64,000 nucleotides of DNA from Cristatella mucedo (taxonomy: Eukaryota; Bryozoa; Phylactolaemata; Cristatellidae), in the NCBI GenBank assembly GCA_009760855.2, contig WPIO01000042.1, forward strand, positions 1,894,001 through 1,958,000, written 5' to 3'. The position numbers were made by a program, and so were the translations under genes. Under the pieces are notes generated by a model. The model did no database searches and was not told the DNA's origin. It saw only the letters and a list, made by a program, of their open reading frames with translations. Shown piece after piece: positions 1-10,183 of the stretch. Each line of letters opens with the position of its first letter. Positions within the stretch are counted from its first letter, which is position 1.

Positions 1-164
1 GATCAAGTGGCCACGTAACTTTTGTAACACTCACGACGGTCGAATTTTCAAAACATGCCGAGGCATGGCGAGTAAAAAACTGCCATAACGAGTGCTAATC
101 AGCACTTTAAACTTAGGGGTCGTTGGTTTGAAAACCTCGTGGTTAAAAGGGTGAACAAAGGATG

Positions 165-302
165 CAGGGAGGTTAGCCCAGGAGGTAAGGTGCTTGCTCT
201 TCACGACCGTGGTTCTGTGTTCGAATCCTGCAGTTGAGCTATTCTTTATTGCCAACTGACTGCAAATGGTGGTGATAGATGATCGGGCTCTTCTGGGGCT
301 AC
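165..302 (+). mobile_element. SINE-1 copy, diverged
   Basis: This is a tRNA-derived SINE. A B-box-like TGTTCGAATCC lies near 218-228, and the SINE-1 landmark GGTGGTGATAG follows near 268. Its first half (AAGGTGCTTGCTCTTCACGA) is close to the copy at 27.2 kb rather than to the 49.1 kb copy, so these two may form a subfamily. The A box is degraded. The element is almost certainly immobile now. Confidence 0.6.
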
Positions 303-1017
303 GAGCGGTTCAATGCCTGTGAAGTAGTGGTTTGCAGTAAGCCGATTATAGCCACTGTGGAGCTTGTGCCTGCTGCAACTTGCTTCAAGCCTGCTACTGT
401 GCGAACTGTTTGCATCATGCTCTACCGCTCTGAATCTGGACAAGCTGCTATCCTTCACCTTGATACTGCTACTAATGGCTTCGTCACAATGAGTAATGTC
501 TCTGTTTCCGCTCTCCTTACGTACGCGATGAGGACATCGTTTTCGCGGTGATTTGCAATGCAGCGATATCACCATGCCTCACGTGCCGCTCCTCGACGCT
601 GACAGGAGAACAACTGGTCTGCCTGCTTGTTCTACTTTTCCACAACGTGTTCTCTAAGTGTTTTTGTCTTCTAGGTGATGATAATTGCTTTGCGGCTGTA
701 GCTGAAACTTGCTGCGTTCCAGAACGGTATTTTGGCAACGACTGTGTGATGACAATCCTGTACCTGCCATTCAACTGCCTTACGATGACGCAGAGGATTA
801 ACGTGGTACATATCTCACTAGTCCCTCGTTAGTGTACCCGAAGACTCATCTGTCAGTTTTTTCCGATTTAGGCAAGCTTCTCTTCTTGAGTGTCCTAATC
901 TCTACACGACTTCGTCTGAAGTGCTTCCACGGACTTGTAAACTTGGTGAATGCAATGCCGCCATCCAAATGTACATGCTAACTAGCTTCGCGTGCCTATG
1001 ACCATAACAAAATGCAA
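303..1017. other. Unassigned stretch
   Basis: The sequence is of mixed composition. Open frames at 279-551 and 548-832 show no recognisable domain, and both strands are open to a similar extent. I see no repeat that matches the rest of the window. Confidence 0.4.
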
Positions 1018-1185
1018 GCTGATTTACCAGAGGAGGCTTTTGTATAGCGATAGACAAGCCTTTACGGCTATCACCGCCGCTTTCAGTGGCAATAAAGGAT
1101 CGTCCACCACAGGATTCGAACCCACGACCTCGGGACCGAGGTCATGAAAACCATCCGCCTAACCTAGTGAGCCATCACGGCTCAC
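1018..1185 (-). mobile_element. SINE-1, near full length
   Basis: Read on the minus strand, it starts GCCGTGATGGCTCACTAGG with a near-consensus A box (TGGCTCACTAGG), followed by a perfect B box GGTTCGAATCC. It then has the family landmarks GGTGATAGCCGTAAAGGC and CGCTATACAAAA, and ends near GTAAATCAGC. The tRNA-like head plus unrelated body is typical of pol III-transcribed SINEs. It is about 165 bp and aligns along its whole length with the 49.1 kb copy. Confidence 0.85.
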
Positions 1186-1894
1186 CATACTACTGCTGAT
1201 AAATCGGCTGTCGTAAAAGATAATCTATTCGATTTCTTCATCTGAGTTGCAGTAATTTGAATGTTCACTGCATTCCGAAAGTAAGCCCGCCGATGCATGC
1301 TTCGGACATACGTTGGACCATTATTTCAGAAGAGTTTCTAACTGAGCTAAAGCCAGCCGAGGCTGGATTGCCGAGGCTATGCTAGTTATGAGCCTGATAA
1401 GTTGAAGTTGCAATTGCTAGTGCAACGTCTTGAAAGGTGCTCTCCTCGTTGTCATGTGTGCGTACTAATCTCGCCTGAGTTTGGAATCGTTCAGATATGT
1501 ATTAAAATAGCTCTGCAGCTAAATGCCACTCGCCTGTCTCCAGTTAAGTGGAGCTATGACGTCCGCAACTCTGAAAAGTTTAGGGCTCTAATGACGCATC
1601 GAAGACCGGCTCGTTGGTGGAGCGGCTGCTGGTGATAAAGGTGAAGACAAGATAGCAACACTGACAGCTTCGAAGGTGCCTTAAAATACTAGATTATAGT
1701 TTATGTTAGAGCCTAGCGAGGTGCCGAAGCCTAGCGATCACACCATGAGCTGCTGAGTCAAGTTTATCGGCGTTGGTCTCCCTCAATTTATTGAGTGGTC
1801 AGTAAAACGGCTGCTTACTAAAAAAATTAGAATATGTCGATATATTCACTTTCTATGCATTCTGAATTCTAACACCTAGACACAGATTATGAAA
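1186..1894. other. Unassigned stretch
   Basis: There are no recognised repeats or plausible coding frames here. The short open frame at 1402-1635 has no recognisable motif. Confidence 0.4.
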
Positions 1895-1965
1895 GAACCC
1901 CGAGGCATATGTGAAGCGCCTGAATAGAGATTAAGTTCTCTTGGGGCGCTATATAAATGAAATAT
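1895..1965 (+). mobile_element. SINE-2 3' fragment
   Basis: It begins at the end of the B box (CCCCGAGGCAT) and keeps the complete SINE-2 3' domain, GAAGCGCCTGAATAGAGATT through GGGGCGCTATATAAATGAA. It runs into an A+T-rich tail of TTTA/TTTTA units to about 2010. The tRNA-like head is missing, so this copy is 5'-truncated. Confidence 0.75.
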
Positions 1966-2199
1966 ATTTTATGTATTTTATTTTATTTATTTATTTTATT
2001 TATATAATCCATTGCCAAGTAAGCGTAGATTCCGGAGCCCTGTAATAGGCAAGGAGTTAGCCGTCCAGCTATTGAGCTCAGTTCAGCTTTAAGTTTCAAG
2101 CCAAACTAGATTTGTTGTGCGCCCTGGCATATTCGGGAAGCCTGCAAGCCTCCAATGCTGCCAAGCCAAATGTGCTTCTCCGCGCTACTGATATTGACT

Positions 2200-3960
2200 T
2201 GCCGCGTAACGGTAGGGGGCGCTCTCCGCCGCCGCCGCGCTCCGCGCTTCTGTCGGCTTCTGCCTGCGCGAATTGGCGCTGCTGCGCCTGTAGATCGCCA
2301 GCCTCCGCGATTTCAAGGCTCAGTGCGTCGCCAGCACTCGTCGCGAGTCGGCAGAGACTAGCGCCGTCACGAGCGCTGCGTCTGCGGCCTAGTTCCGTTC
2401 ACCGGCGGAAGCTGCGGCAGCATCCCGTTTGTGACGCGGCCTGCCCTCGCGCTCGCCGCTTCCTCCGCTAGTGGGTGCACAGCTGCAGGCCGCATCGTCC
2501 GCATCGTCCGCACTCGCTGCTGCGCGTGCCGCCCGAAGTCGACGCTGCGCCGCCGCCGCCGCACGAAATCCTGTAGCGGCGGCGGCGGCGGCCGCCGCGG
2601 CTACCCACGCCGCCGCCTACCCTGACGAAATGCCATTCCGTCTGGCCGGTGGCCAGACGGAACTGCAGACGGCGCTACTCGCGGTCCCGCCGCGGTTCGG
2701 ACCGCGCCGGGACCGCGGTCTCGGCGCGCTTTCCGCTTCGCCTCTCGTCGTCGGGTCATCTGCGGCTCCGCAGCGTCGCAATGCACAAGCCGTCGGCGGC
2801 CTCTCGGTGTTCCGTCGGTGACCGCGTTACGTCCCCGACGCGCGGCTGCCTGCGCCGCCCACGCCTGCCCTAGGTTTGCTCGCCGACGACCAGCGCCGCC
2901 GCCATCGCCGCGGCGAGTCGGCTGCGGCAACGGCAGCGATAGGGCATAGCAGCGGCTGCGAGCCGCCTCGCGCCACTCGCAGCTCTGTGTACGGAGCCGA
3001 AGATACGCCGGCGCCGGTTCCGGGACGAGGCGACTCCGTAGCCGCCGCCGCCACCGCCGCTGCCGCCCCGTGGAGCCGGGTTACAATCGGGTCTACCGGA
3101 GGCGTCGCCGCTGCGTCGTCGCTGCCGGTCTTCGAAGACGTCACTTTCGGCGGCGAAGTCGGCTCAGGGAACAGCCCAGGCGGTAACCGCTCGACGTCGG
3201 CCGAACGCTTGGTGCCGCCGCTATCTACAGATGCGAGCGCCGGAGCGGCGTCACGTGGCGCAGTCGCAAAGCGCGCGCCGGCGAAGGCGCGCGACGGGCC
3301 CATTCGCGGATTTCTGCGCTCGCTGCCGGCCCATTACTCGGCTGCCTAGTCGCGCTGCGCCGGACGACCCGAAGGCAAGACGCCGACCGGACGCGATTAA
3401 GCAGTCGCCAAACTCGAGCAAGCCTCCCGATCGTGCGTCAGCTTCCCGAAACTCGGCCTGTGCCTCACCCGCCGCCAAACGCAGAGGAAAAGCCCTAACG
3501 GCGACAACGAGATGCCGCTCGACATCTGTGGCCAGCGCCATTAAACTGCTCAAGGAAAAGAGCGGCCGCTCCATGTCTTTACCTGGTCCGCGAGGCTGCA
3601 GTAAGCTGTTAACGTAACTTGCGCGAAGCTACAAAGGCCGAAACGAGCCCGTCGGTAGTGAGTCCGCTCGCTGATTGGCTGCGTCGGCTTCGCGAGCTCA
3701 GGCGCCCGTATCTAGACGGCGCAGCCGCTGCGCTCGCCCCTTGGAGGGCCTTTCAGGCGTTCTTTTTAAAATGACCGGCTCCCGAGAGTGGCTAGCTGCT
3801 TTCTGCTCGCGGAAGCGGCGGCGGCAGGAATCTGGACGCTGCCTTGCCGGCAGAGGGCGCTGCGGGCGCTTGGAGTGGCTGTGCGCCGGCCGGGGGAGAG
3901 CAATTGAGCGGGCGCTCATCGGTGCGCGGCACCGCCGCGCAGCTTCGGCGGCTTTAACAA
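2200..3960. other. GC-rich, CpG-dense island with GCC/GCG runs
   Basis: This segment is strongly G+C- and CpG-rich, with many GCC, CGC and GGC triplets (for example around 2530-2600 and 3035-3070), in contrast to the AT-rich DNA on the left. Open frames of 100-158 codons occur on both strands and in several frames at once, as expected when stop codons are depleted by composition, so I do not call a gene. It could be a promoter-type CpG island, untranslated exon sequence, or GC-rich repeat sequence. A short piece at 2340-2420 matches repeat R. Confidence 0.55.
2340..2420 (+). repeat. Repeat R, 3' module only
   Basis: The segment GAGACTAGCGCCGTCACGAG, followed by GCGTCTGCGGCCTAGTTCC, closely matches 55541-55600 and, on the minus strand, about 6930-7015. 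The upstream module of repeat R is not recognisable here. Confidence 0.6.
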
Positions 3961-4271
3961 AGGCTTAACGGCTTTAACTTCTTCGCTTTGATCGAACGAC
4001 GTTGGCGCAGAGCGAGCGAGCGAGCGAGCGAGAGGAGTCGCTTTGTCTGACGAGCGGCCGACGCCGCGCGTATGCTCAATCTCCTCTGAAAAAAGGACGC
4101 CAAACCTCCTCCGAACCTATGGAGACCGTTGCGTTTCATGTTCGCCAGAGATATCGAGCGAAGCAATTCGCGAGCTCTGCTCTACGATAACGTGGCAGCG
4201 TCGAGACGGCGTCGGAAAAGCGCAGCTGCGGCCGCTACTTCGCGGCCGAAGCGTAATTGGAGCGGGCGCTT

Positions 4272-4441
4272 TACATTTTCTAGGCGCTTTACATTTGCTG
4301 CAAAGGGAAACGCGATTGAATGGTGAGTAAAATCATGCTTGATAAACAACATGAATAACATGGTTAGGGGTGACATGCACAGGGTCAGCATGCAAGTGTG
4401 GTCAGTGGCAGCGTGCGAAGCGTCAGCACGCATAAGCACAG
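4272..4441 (-). mobile_element. LINE-A 3' UTR fragment
   Basis: On the minus strand this is the LINE-A 3' untranslated region, with the landmarks TGTGCATGTCACCCCTAACC and CACCATTCAATCGCGTTTCC. It is truncated at both ends: the outer half of the terminal stem-loop and the AAT-rich tail are absent, and no coding sequence remains. It lies inside the GC-rich region. Its outer edge repeats the words GGCGCTTTACATTT twice, a small local duplication. Confidence 0.8.
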
Positions 4442-4601
4442 GCGCGAGGCTCCAGGTGGCTACGGAGGAGGCTCGCGCAGCCGCCAGACCCGCGCGAAGT
4501 CGCTTCGCTCGCGCTCGAGCGAGCGGAGCACCTACCTGCTCTGCAGAAGTAGGGCCTCATGAACGGCGGGCAGCGAACTGCAACGTGCGACAGCGAGCGG
4601 C

Positions 4602-4654
4602 GAGTGAGTGAGTGAGTGAGAGAGAGAGAGAGAGAGTGAGAGAGAGAGAGAGAG
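4602..4654 (+). repeat. GAGT/GA microsatellite
   Basis: A run of GAGT units passes into GA units, with one GAGT interruption. Confidence 0.9.
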
Positions 4655-5597
4655 AAGAGGAGACGGTCGAGAGATGCGGTCGAGAGAGAAGAGGAGACGG
4701 ACAGAGGCGGAGAGAGTGCTCTCCGAGCCGCCCCAGCGTCGCTGGCGGCCAGCGCGTCACGCCTCCTCTCCCGACTACCTCTGGATCCGGAGACGACGCA
4801 CGACGCGATCGCGACCAGTGCTATTGCCAGCCTCAGGGCGGCGACAGCGGCGGCTACGGCGGCGGCGGAGGAGGCCGCCGCTCGACTTCCCATTGGCGCG
4901 AAGTCACTGCGGCCCGCGGCGGAGTCGGACACTGCGAGCCGATCGTTGAAGGCTGCTGGCGGCGTCTGTGCTTCCGTTATCGTCCCTGGCGGTCGGGGAC
5001 TGACGGGGCAGGGCGGCCGGCGCGCGCTTAAAAACAGCGCCGGCGGTGCACCGCCTTACTCATTGAGCGCCAAGCCCACCGGGTAAGAAAACACAGCCGC
5101 GCGCGAAAGAAGTCCGATCCGTGCGGGGCCCGGAACTGGTTACACCTGTTCTCCCGGTGTAAGTATCGGTTCCTCGGTAACGCGATCGAGCCCGGCCCGC
5201 GCCCGGCCCGCTCGCCAGCGCGGCGGAGGGCACTGCACTGCGCCGGGCCGGCTTGCGTGCTGCCCGTGAGCTCCCATACGCGGTGCTAGCCGATTACTCC
5301 GGAGCCGTCTGACCGCCTTCGTGGGCGCGCGAGCCCGAACCTCTAAATCCGCACCCCCTCCCCAGCCGCTCGGCGGCTGCCTCCCGTACAGACGAGCGAG
5401 CTCCGGCACGCAGCGGCTCGGAATGACAGGTGGCGAAATGCCGCCAGTGTAATCGCGCGAGCGCAGACGGACGGAGCGGCCTCGCGCCCGCCACCGCGCG
5501 GGCATGACTGGGCGGGACGAGCGAGCGCCGGGCGCAGCGACGACAGTCGCGAAGCACGAGGCGGCGGTTCCAATTCAGTGTCCGGTGTGTGTGCCAG

Positions 5598-5638
5598 GTG
5601 TCCGGTGCGGCGCCTCGGGCTGCGGCCGCACCGGACAC
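5598..5638. other. 14-bp perfect GC-rich inverted repeat
   Basis: The arms GTGTCCGGTGCGGC (5598-5611) and GCCGCACCGGACAC (5625-5638) are perfect complements around a 13-nt loop. A further partial copy of the left arm (GTGTCCGGTGTGTG) lies just upstream. It lies inside a GC-rich island and its function is unknown. Confidence 0.7.
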
Positions 5639-5747
5639 TTGGCCGGACGCACGACGAGCGACAGTCGAGGTCCCTGGCGTCCCGACTAGCAACGAGAAAC
5701 ATTGGCAGCGTCGCTAAGAGGCCTGCGAGCCGCCGCGATATCGCCGA

Positions 5748-5880
5748 GCTGGTTTGGTCTAGCGGTTAAGGTGCTCGCCCCCACCAAGGTCTGACTGAGG
5801 TCGTGGGCTCGAGCCCCGAGGCATATGCGAAGCGCCTGAATAGAGATTAAGTTCTCTTTGGGCGCTATACAAATGAATTA
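5748..5880 (+). mobile_element. SINE-2, near full length
   Basis: It has a tRNA-like head with A box TGGTCTAGCGG (5755-5765) and B-box-like GGCTCGAGCCC (5806-5816), spaced as in tRNA-derived SINEs. The 3' domain starts at AGCGCC (5831) and folds as AGCGCC/GGCGCT (5831-5836 with 5861-5866), enclosing AGAGA/TCTCT (5842-5846 with 5853-5857). It ends in AAATGAATTA and a TTTATT-rich tail. The 3' domain is shared with LINE-A, which suggests mobilisation by that LINE. Confidence 0.85.
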
Positions 5881-6924
5881 TATATTTATTTAATTACATC
5901 TAATTATATATCGCCGCCAGCGGTGGGGTCGGCGACGGCGTTTGCGTTTGCTCGACGGATACTCGACTCGGCGACGACTGAAAGCGGGTCGACCGCGGGT
6001 CGGCGCGCGGTGGCTGGCGCGCCCGCGCTTGCTTGCGCAGCAGCGTGGCGTGGCTCACGACGCTTCCGCGCCAAAGCGCGAGCCGGAGCGCCGACGGAAG
6101 CGAAGGCGATCGTGCACGGGCGATCGTTCGTCACGTGACCGGCGAGCTTCCGCGTTCTAGTGGTTCGGTGCGCTCTCGTTAGCAATGCGATCGCCCGGCG
6201 GCGTTTGTCTGCCGGCTTCGTGCCGAACTTCGGCTAGCGAGGGTTGTTCGATGGCCGTCGCCGCGTCGGTGATTCGAGGCTTAGTCTAAACAGCAGCGGA
6301 AGGCGCGTGTCTCCGCTCCTTCGCTAGCTGGGATCGCCTTTACGCTCGCGTTTGCATGCATTTCTTCAGGCCGCCGCCGACCCGCATCCCTACTTCCGCT
6401 GCTGTAGTCTCCCGCTAGGACGGCCGAATCTGGCTTCTTCTGGCTGTTTCTGGCGCCAAGCGGAACTGCTGCATCCGCGTTTCAGCATCCTCCCCGTGCC
6501 CTCAGATAATCCAGGGAAAACAAGTTAGATTTTCCCTCACTACACCTTAAGACCGTTGACGACAGAAGCTTTTGCTCGGCAGGTCCAGGACTCGCGAAGC
6601 TCGATTCCGCAATTCTGACGCAGTGAGACTTATTCTCCTGCGGACGACAGCGGCGAATCCTGTTTTCCAGCCGTCTCGAACTGCCACTTCCGCGTTACTC
6701 ACTTTCTCGACTGCCCTCCAGACTCAACTGTGCCTCATGCATTTTCAGCGAGAGAGATGCAGTCCGTTTGCAACTTTCGCATTCAGTTCACTTGGCGTTC
6801 AGTCCGCTTGCGCCACGAGAGTCGCTTTGGCTTTCAGTGCGTTGTAGAAAAATCTCCTGCGAAGCGCCCACGTTGTCTTCGCGACGCTGACGGGCTTCGT
6901 TACAAGCGCTCGCTGTAACGCTGT

Positions 6925-7415
6925 AAGCTCGCTGTGCGGCTTCCGCGTCAGATCAGACGTAATCAGCAGACGCAGTGCTCGTAGCGATGCTAGTCTCAGC
7001 CGACGCGCGACGAATTCTGGGGACGAAGCCTGTACGTTGCAGCATGACTAGTGACTCGTAGGAGCCGCTCCAGGTAAGGATGGTGTAACCCCAGTATCAG
7101 GAACATGACTGTGACGAAGGGCGCTCATACCTTAAAATATAAAGTCCCTATCCATAATGTAGACTAGTATACTTAAAAGCAGCGGACGGTTGCGGGCATT
7201 CAACTGCGGCCACGACATACACCAGAGGTTCCCGCTCTAGAGCTCAAATTAGGTCCAAAGCTAATGCCGAATCTCAAATCACACCTGCTTGCCTATATCA
7301 GGGGACCGGCTTTTTATACCACCTCAGGCAATTAACCATCGTATAGTCGCATAATCGTGAGCTAAGAGTAATCGCCTGAATCAGGCTGATTTAGCAGGTG
7401 CCGCCATTTAATACA
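6925..7415 (-). repeat. Repeat R, copy 1
   Basis: On the minus strand, a roughly 330-bp first module (7415 to 7082) carries the landmarks CTAAATCAGCC, ACCGTCCGCTGCT, GTCTACATTATGGA and TTAAGGTATGAGCGC. About 75-80 bp later comes a second module, GAGACTAGC...GCGTCTGC (about 7020 to 6925). The same order and spacing occur at 53.8-55.6 kb. No open frame is conserved between copies. The element is unknown to me; it may be a non-autonomous transposon or a dispersed non-coding gene or pseudogene family. Confidence 0.6.
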
Positions 7416-7833
7416 TTACATTATATGGCCTTTCCACCAAAATAAGTGGCTGTATAGTAAATAATTGACAGAATTAATTTTATTTAGAAGTAATAAAATA
7501 ATGAATCTAATAGAAATACGCTTCCGAGCGGCCACCTTGGACAGCTTGAACGATCGGGTCTTGCTCTATCTTACTTTCACTTCAGCCGCGGAGGGGCGGA
7601 AGGGGATAATCATCGCGCATCCGGTTGAAGGGTCTGACGTTGCAGCATCTTCGGATCGGCGAATTCTGCCGTAAAGCTAGATCGTTCATGTTTTCCTACT
7701 TCGCGCAGCAGCAAGGCCTGCTGTGCATATCTTCCTCGCCGCCAGCTCAAACTGCTCAATCTTCCGTCCGACGGAGGCCTCCACAGGGGAATACTACAAT
7801 ACGCTTATAGCCCAGGTGATGGACGAGTTTGCT
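7416..7833. other. Unassigned stretch
   Basis: This is AT-rich at the left and of mixed composition at the right. I recognise no repeat or coding frame. Confidence 0.4.
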
Positions 7834-9190
7834 TCTCTAATAATAGTAATAATAATAACAATAATAATAATAGTACAATAGATAAGGCGCTCTCAGAGAA
7901 CTCAATCTCTTTCTGGGCACTTTAAATTTGCTGCAAAGGAAACACGATCGAATGGTGAGTGGTATCATGCTTGTTAAACAACGAGAAATAATATGGTTAG
8001 GGGTGACATGCACAGGGTCAGCATGCAAGTGCGGTTAGTGGCAGCATGCACAGTGTCAGCACGCAGAAGCAAAAAAAGACGAATCACGGGGACACACTAA
8101 ATGATGTCATAAACATGTGCATTTTTAGTTCCTTTTTAAATGTGGTCAAGTCAGGGGGATGTCGTGACAACAGATAAGTGAGTTCCAGGCTTTGGAAGCG
8201 TACGAACTAAATGCACGGTCTCCAAAAATCTGTTATTTGTATGAGGTGTAGGTAAACAGTTAGATTCCGAAAAGCGGGAGCTACGATGCTTAGCTTGGTG
8301 GGGCAGCAGATCTGATAGGCAGGCTGGCGCCAAAGAATGAAGGAACCTAAAAGTTAGCGACAAAACCTCGAAGTCGATCCGTTGATTGACTGGTAGACTG
8401 TACAGGTCGGCGAGAAGTGATGTGATGTGGTAACTTTGACGCTCACGACACGCAATCCTAGCTGCAGAGTTTTGCACCAGCTGTAATCGCCTGATTGCTC
8501 ATGCCGGCAGGTCAGAAATCTGTGAGTTACAGAAGTCAAGACGGGATGCCACAAATGCATGGACCAACTTAGACGTGGTATTCTTATCTAAACAAGCCCG
8601 AATTTTAGCAATGTTATGTAGCTGAAAGTAGGCAGACTTGGCTGTGGAGCTGATGTGGTTGTCTAGCGAAAGGTCACTTTTTAACACGACACCTATATTT
8701 TGTGCAGATTCAACAGGAGATATTCTGGCAGAGCCGGTTTTTGAGCGCAGCCTTTCAAATTTCTGAAACACACTTGGTTTTCCCACAACTAGTACGCCAG
8801 ATTTATCATCCTTCAATTTAGGAAAATTCGCTACCATCAAAGTGTGGACATGGCAATCAATACCTGCAGCAAGGGAGTTTAGAGTCTAGGGAGAATTCGA
8901 TGTGTTCTAGGGCTGGGAGGGATCAAAGCAAAGGTACAGTGAGTGTCATCCGCATGTAAGTGGAAGCCTAGATTGTGCTTGGCAGTCACATTGACAAGAG
9001 GGAGAGTGTTAACAGTGGAAAGAACAGGGTCAAGCACGGAACCCTGAGGTACCCCACATTCAGATGATCTTTGTCCATTCACATCAGTACTCTGACGTGT
9101 CCCACTGAGATATCACCTGAACCATTGCTGAGCAGTGCCAGTGACGCCCAAGCGAGATGAAAGGCGCTCAAGAAGGACTTGGTGATCTGA
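7834..9190 (-). mobile_element. LINE-A, 3' part of ORF2 plus 3' UTR
   Basis: Read on the minus strand this covers the end of the reverse transcriptase and the C-terminal domain, then the 3' UTR and an (AAT)n tail at 7834-7875. Decayed frames show the palm region (HADDTHCTF, standing for YADD, in 8879-9082), the thumb segment ISPVESAQNIGVVLKSDLSL (8499-8840) and the C-terminal block ACLSDLLPHQAKHRSSRFSE (8151-8477). Frame breaks separate the three pieces, so the copy is dead. The 5' side joins an inverted LINE segment at 9405-9975. Confidence 0.85.
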
Positions 9191-9404
9191 CCAAGCATAC
9201 TGTGCGAACGGGCCCAGATTGCCCAAGGCTTACATCAGATACCAAACTAGCTAGGGCTATTATGCACTATCTTGATAAAGTTCGCGAAATATCAGGACTA
9301 ACTGTCCATCGAACGGCATACCTGGAATGATGTAGCTCGTAAAAATCTTAGCTACAACCAAGTAAATGTTCTAAAACTAGGTCGAATCGCTGCTTAAAAT
9401 AAAA

Positions 9405-9975
9405 AAACGTCTGATGTTGACCATCAACCAGCTGGTTTGACCTGTCGCTAGTCAGCACCTTACTCGGTGATCGTGTAGTGATCTAGCAGATCGCTTCCCT
9501 CACTTCTTTGTCAGCAAGATAGAGGCTACCAGAGACTCCATCACATATTCAGCATTCCCACTCGTATTTTTCTACCTTAGTGTAATACCTACTGGAATCT
9601 TCCGCTCTCCATTTGCTTTCGCTGCTTTACTGTTCACCTTCAATGCAGCCTCTCGTCACTTCACCCCAAAGTTAATTTTACAGTCGAAAAAAAAGTCTTC
9701 TAGCCCTCCGGACCCCACATCCAACGTTCTCCTTTCGAGATGAGTAGATATGCTACAGCTATGCACAGCATAGTATAAGCAATATAAGCAGTATAAGTAT
9801 GCACATATAAGTATGCACAGCATGGTATAAGCAATATGTCCTTCAACCTTCCAGGTCGTGTTCCTGCATCTTACAAAAACAGTTCTTGTTAAGCCCTCCC
9901 ATAGACAGCAGCACCAGATCAGGAGCGCATAAGCAACGAATGCCCAGTCTCCCTACTGCCAATTTTACGAAGGCA
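9405..9975 (+). mobile_element. Inverted upstream LINE segment (linker and start of RT)
   Basis: On the plus strand, frames interrupted by stops read DLADRFPHFFVSKIEATRDS (about 9479-9538), then KSSSPPDP, then VPASYKNSS and finally PVSLLPI. This is the order found between the endonuclease and the RT core of L2-type LINEs. The orientation is opposite to the neighbouring 3' part at 7834-9190, and the segment precedes it in the element. This fits a 5'-inverted insertion made by twin priming, with about 100 codons lost at the joint. Two independent insertions remain possible. Confidence 0.55.
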
Positions 9976-10126
9976 GCGGTGCGATTAATGGCCGGCTAGA
10001 GGAATTCCAGTATCGTAACTTCAAACCTAGTGACCAGGTTCGAGTACGGTTTTAGAGCGAATCACTACGTAAGTGTTAGCCCTGCTGCGAGTGCACACCG
10101 ACCGACCGTCTAAGGAAATTTGCACC

Positions 10127-10183
10127 TTGGTTAGAATAGGTGGTTGCTTTCATGACCTCGGTCCCGAGGTCGTGGGTTCGATT
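10127..10183 (+). mobile_element. SINE-1, 5' part (split by LINE-A)
   Basis: The SINE-1 head runs from a degraded A box through TTTCATGACCTCGGTCCCGA to the start of the B box (GTGGGTTCGATT). It stops where LINE-A is inserted. The target duplication CGATT is at 10179-10183, and the element resumes at 10890. Confidence 0.75.

Larger units (their letters stand above)
4442..7080. other. GC-rich, CpG-dense region
   Basis: This is the second, longer part of the left GC-rich region, broken by a GA microsatellite (4602-4654) and a SINE-2 (5748-5880). Frames are open on both strands and none carries a recognisable domain. Good matches to the splice donor consensus (GGGTAAGA near 5088; CAGGTAAGG near 7071) could mark untranslated first exons, but I see no matching coding exon. 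The right edge grades into repeat R. Confidence 0.45.
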
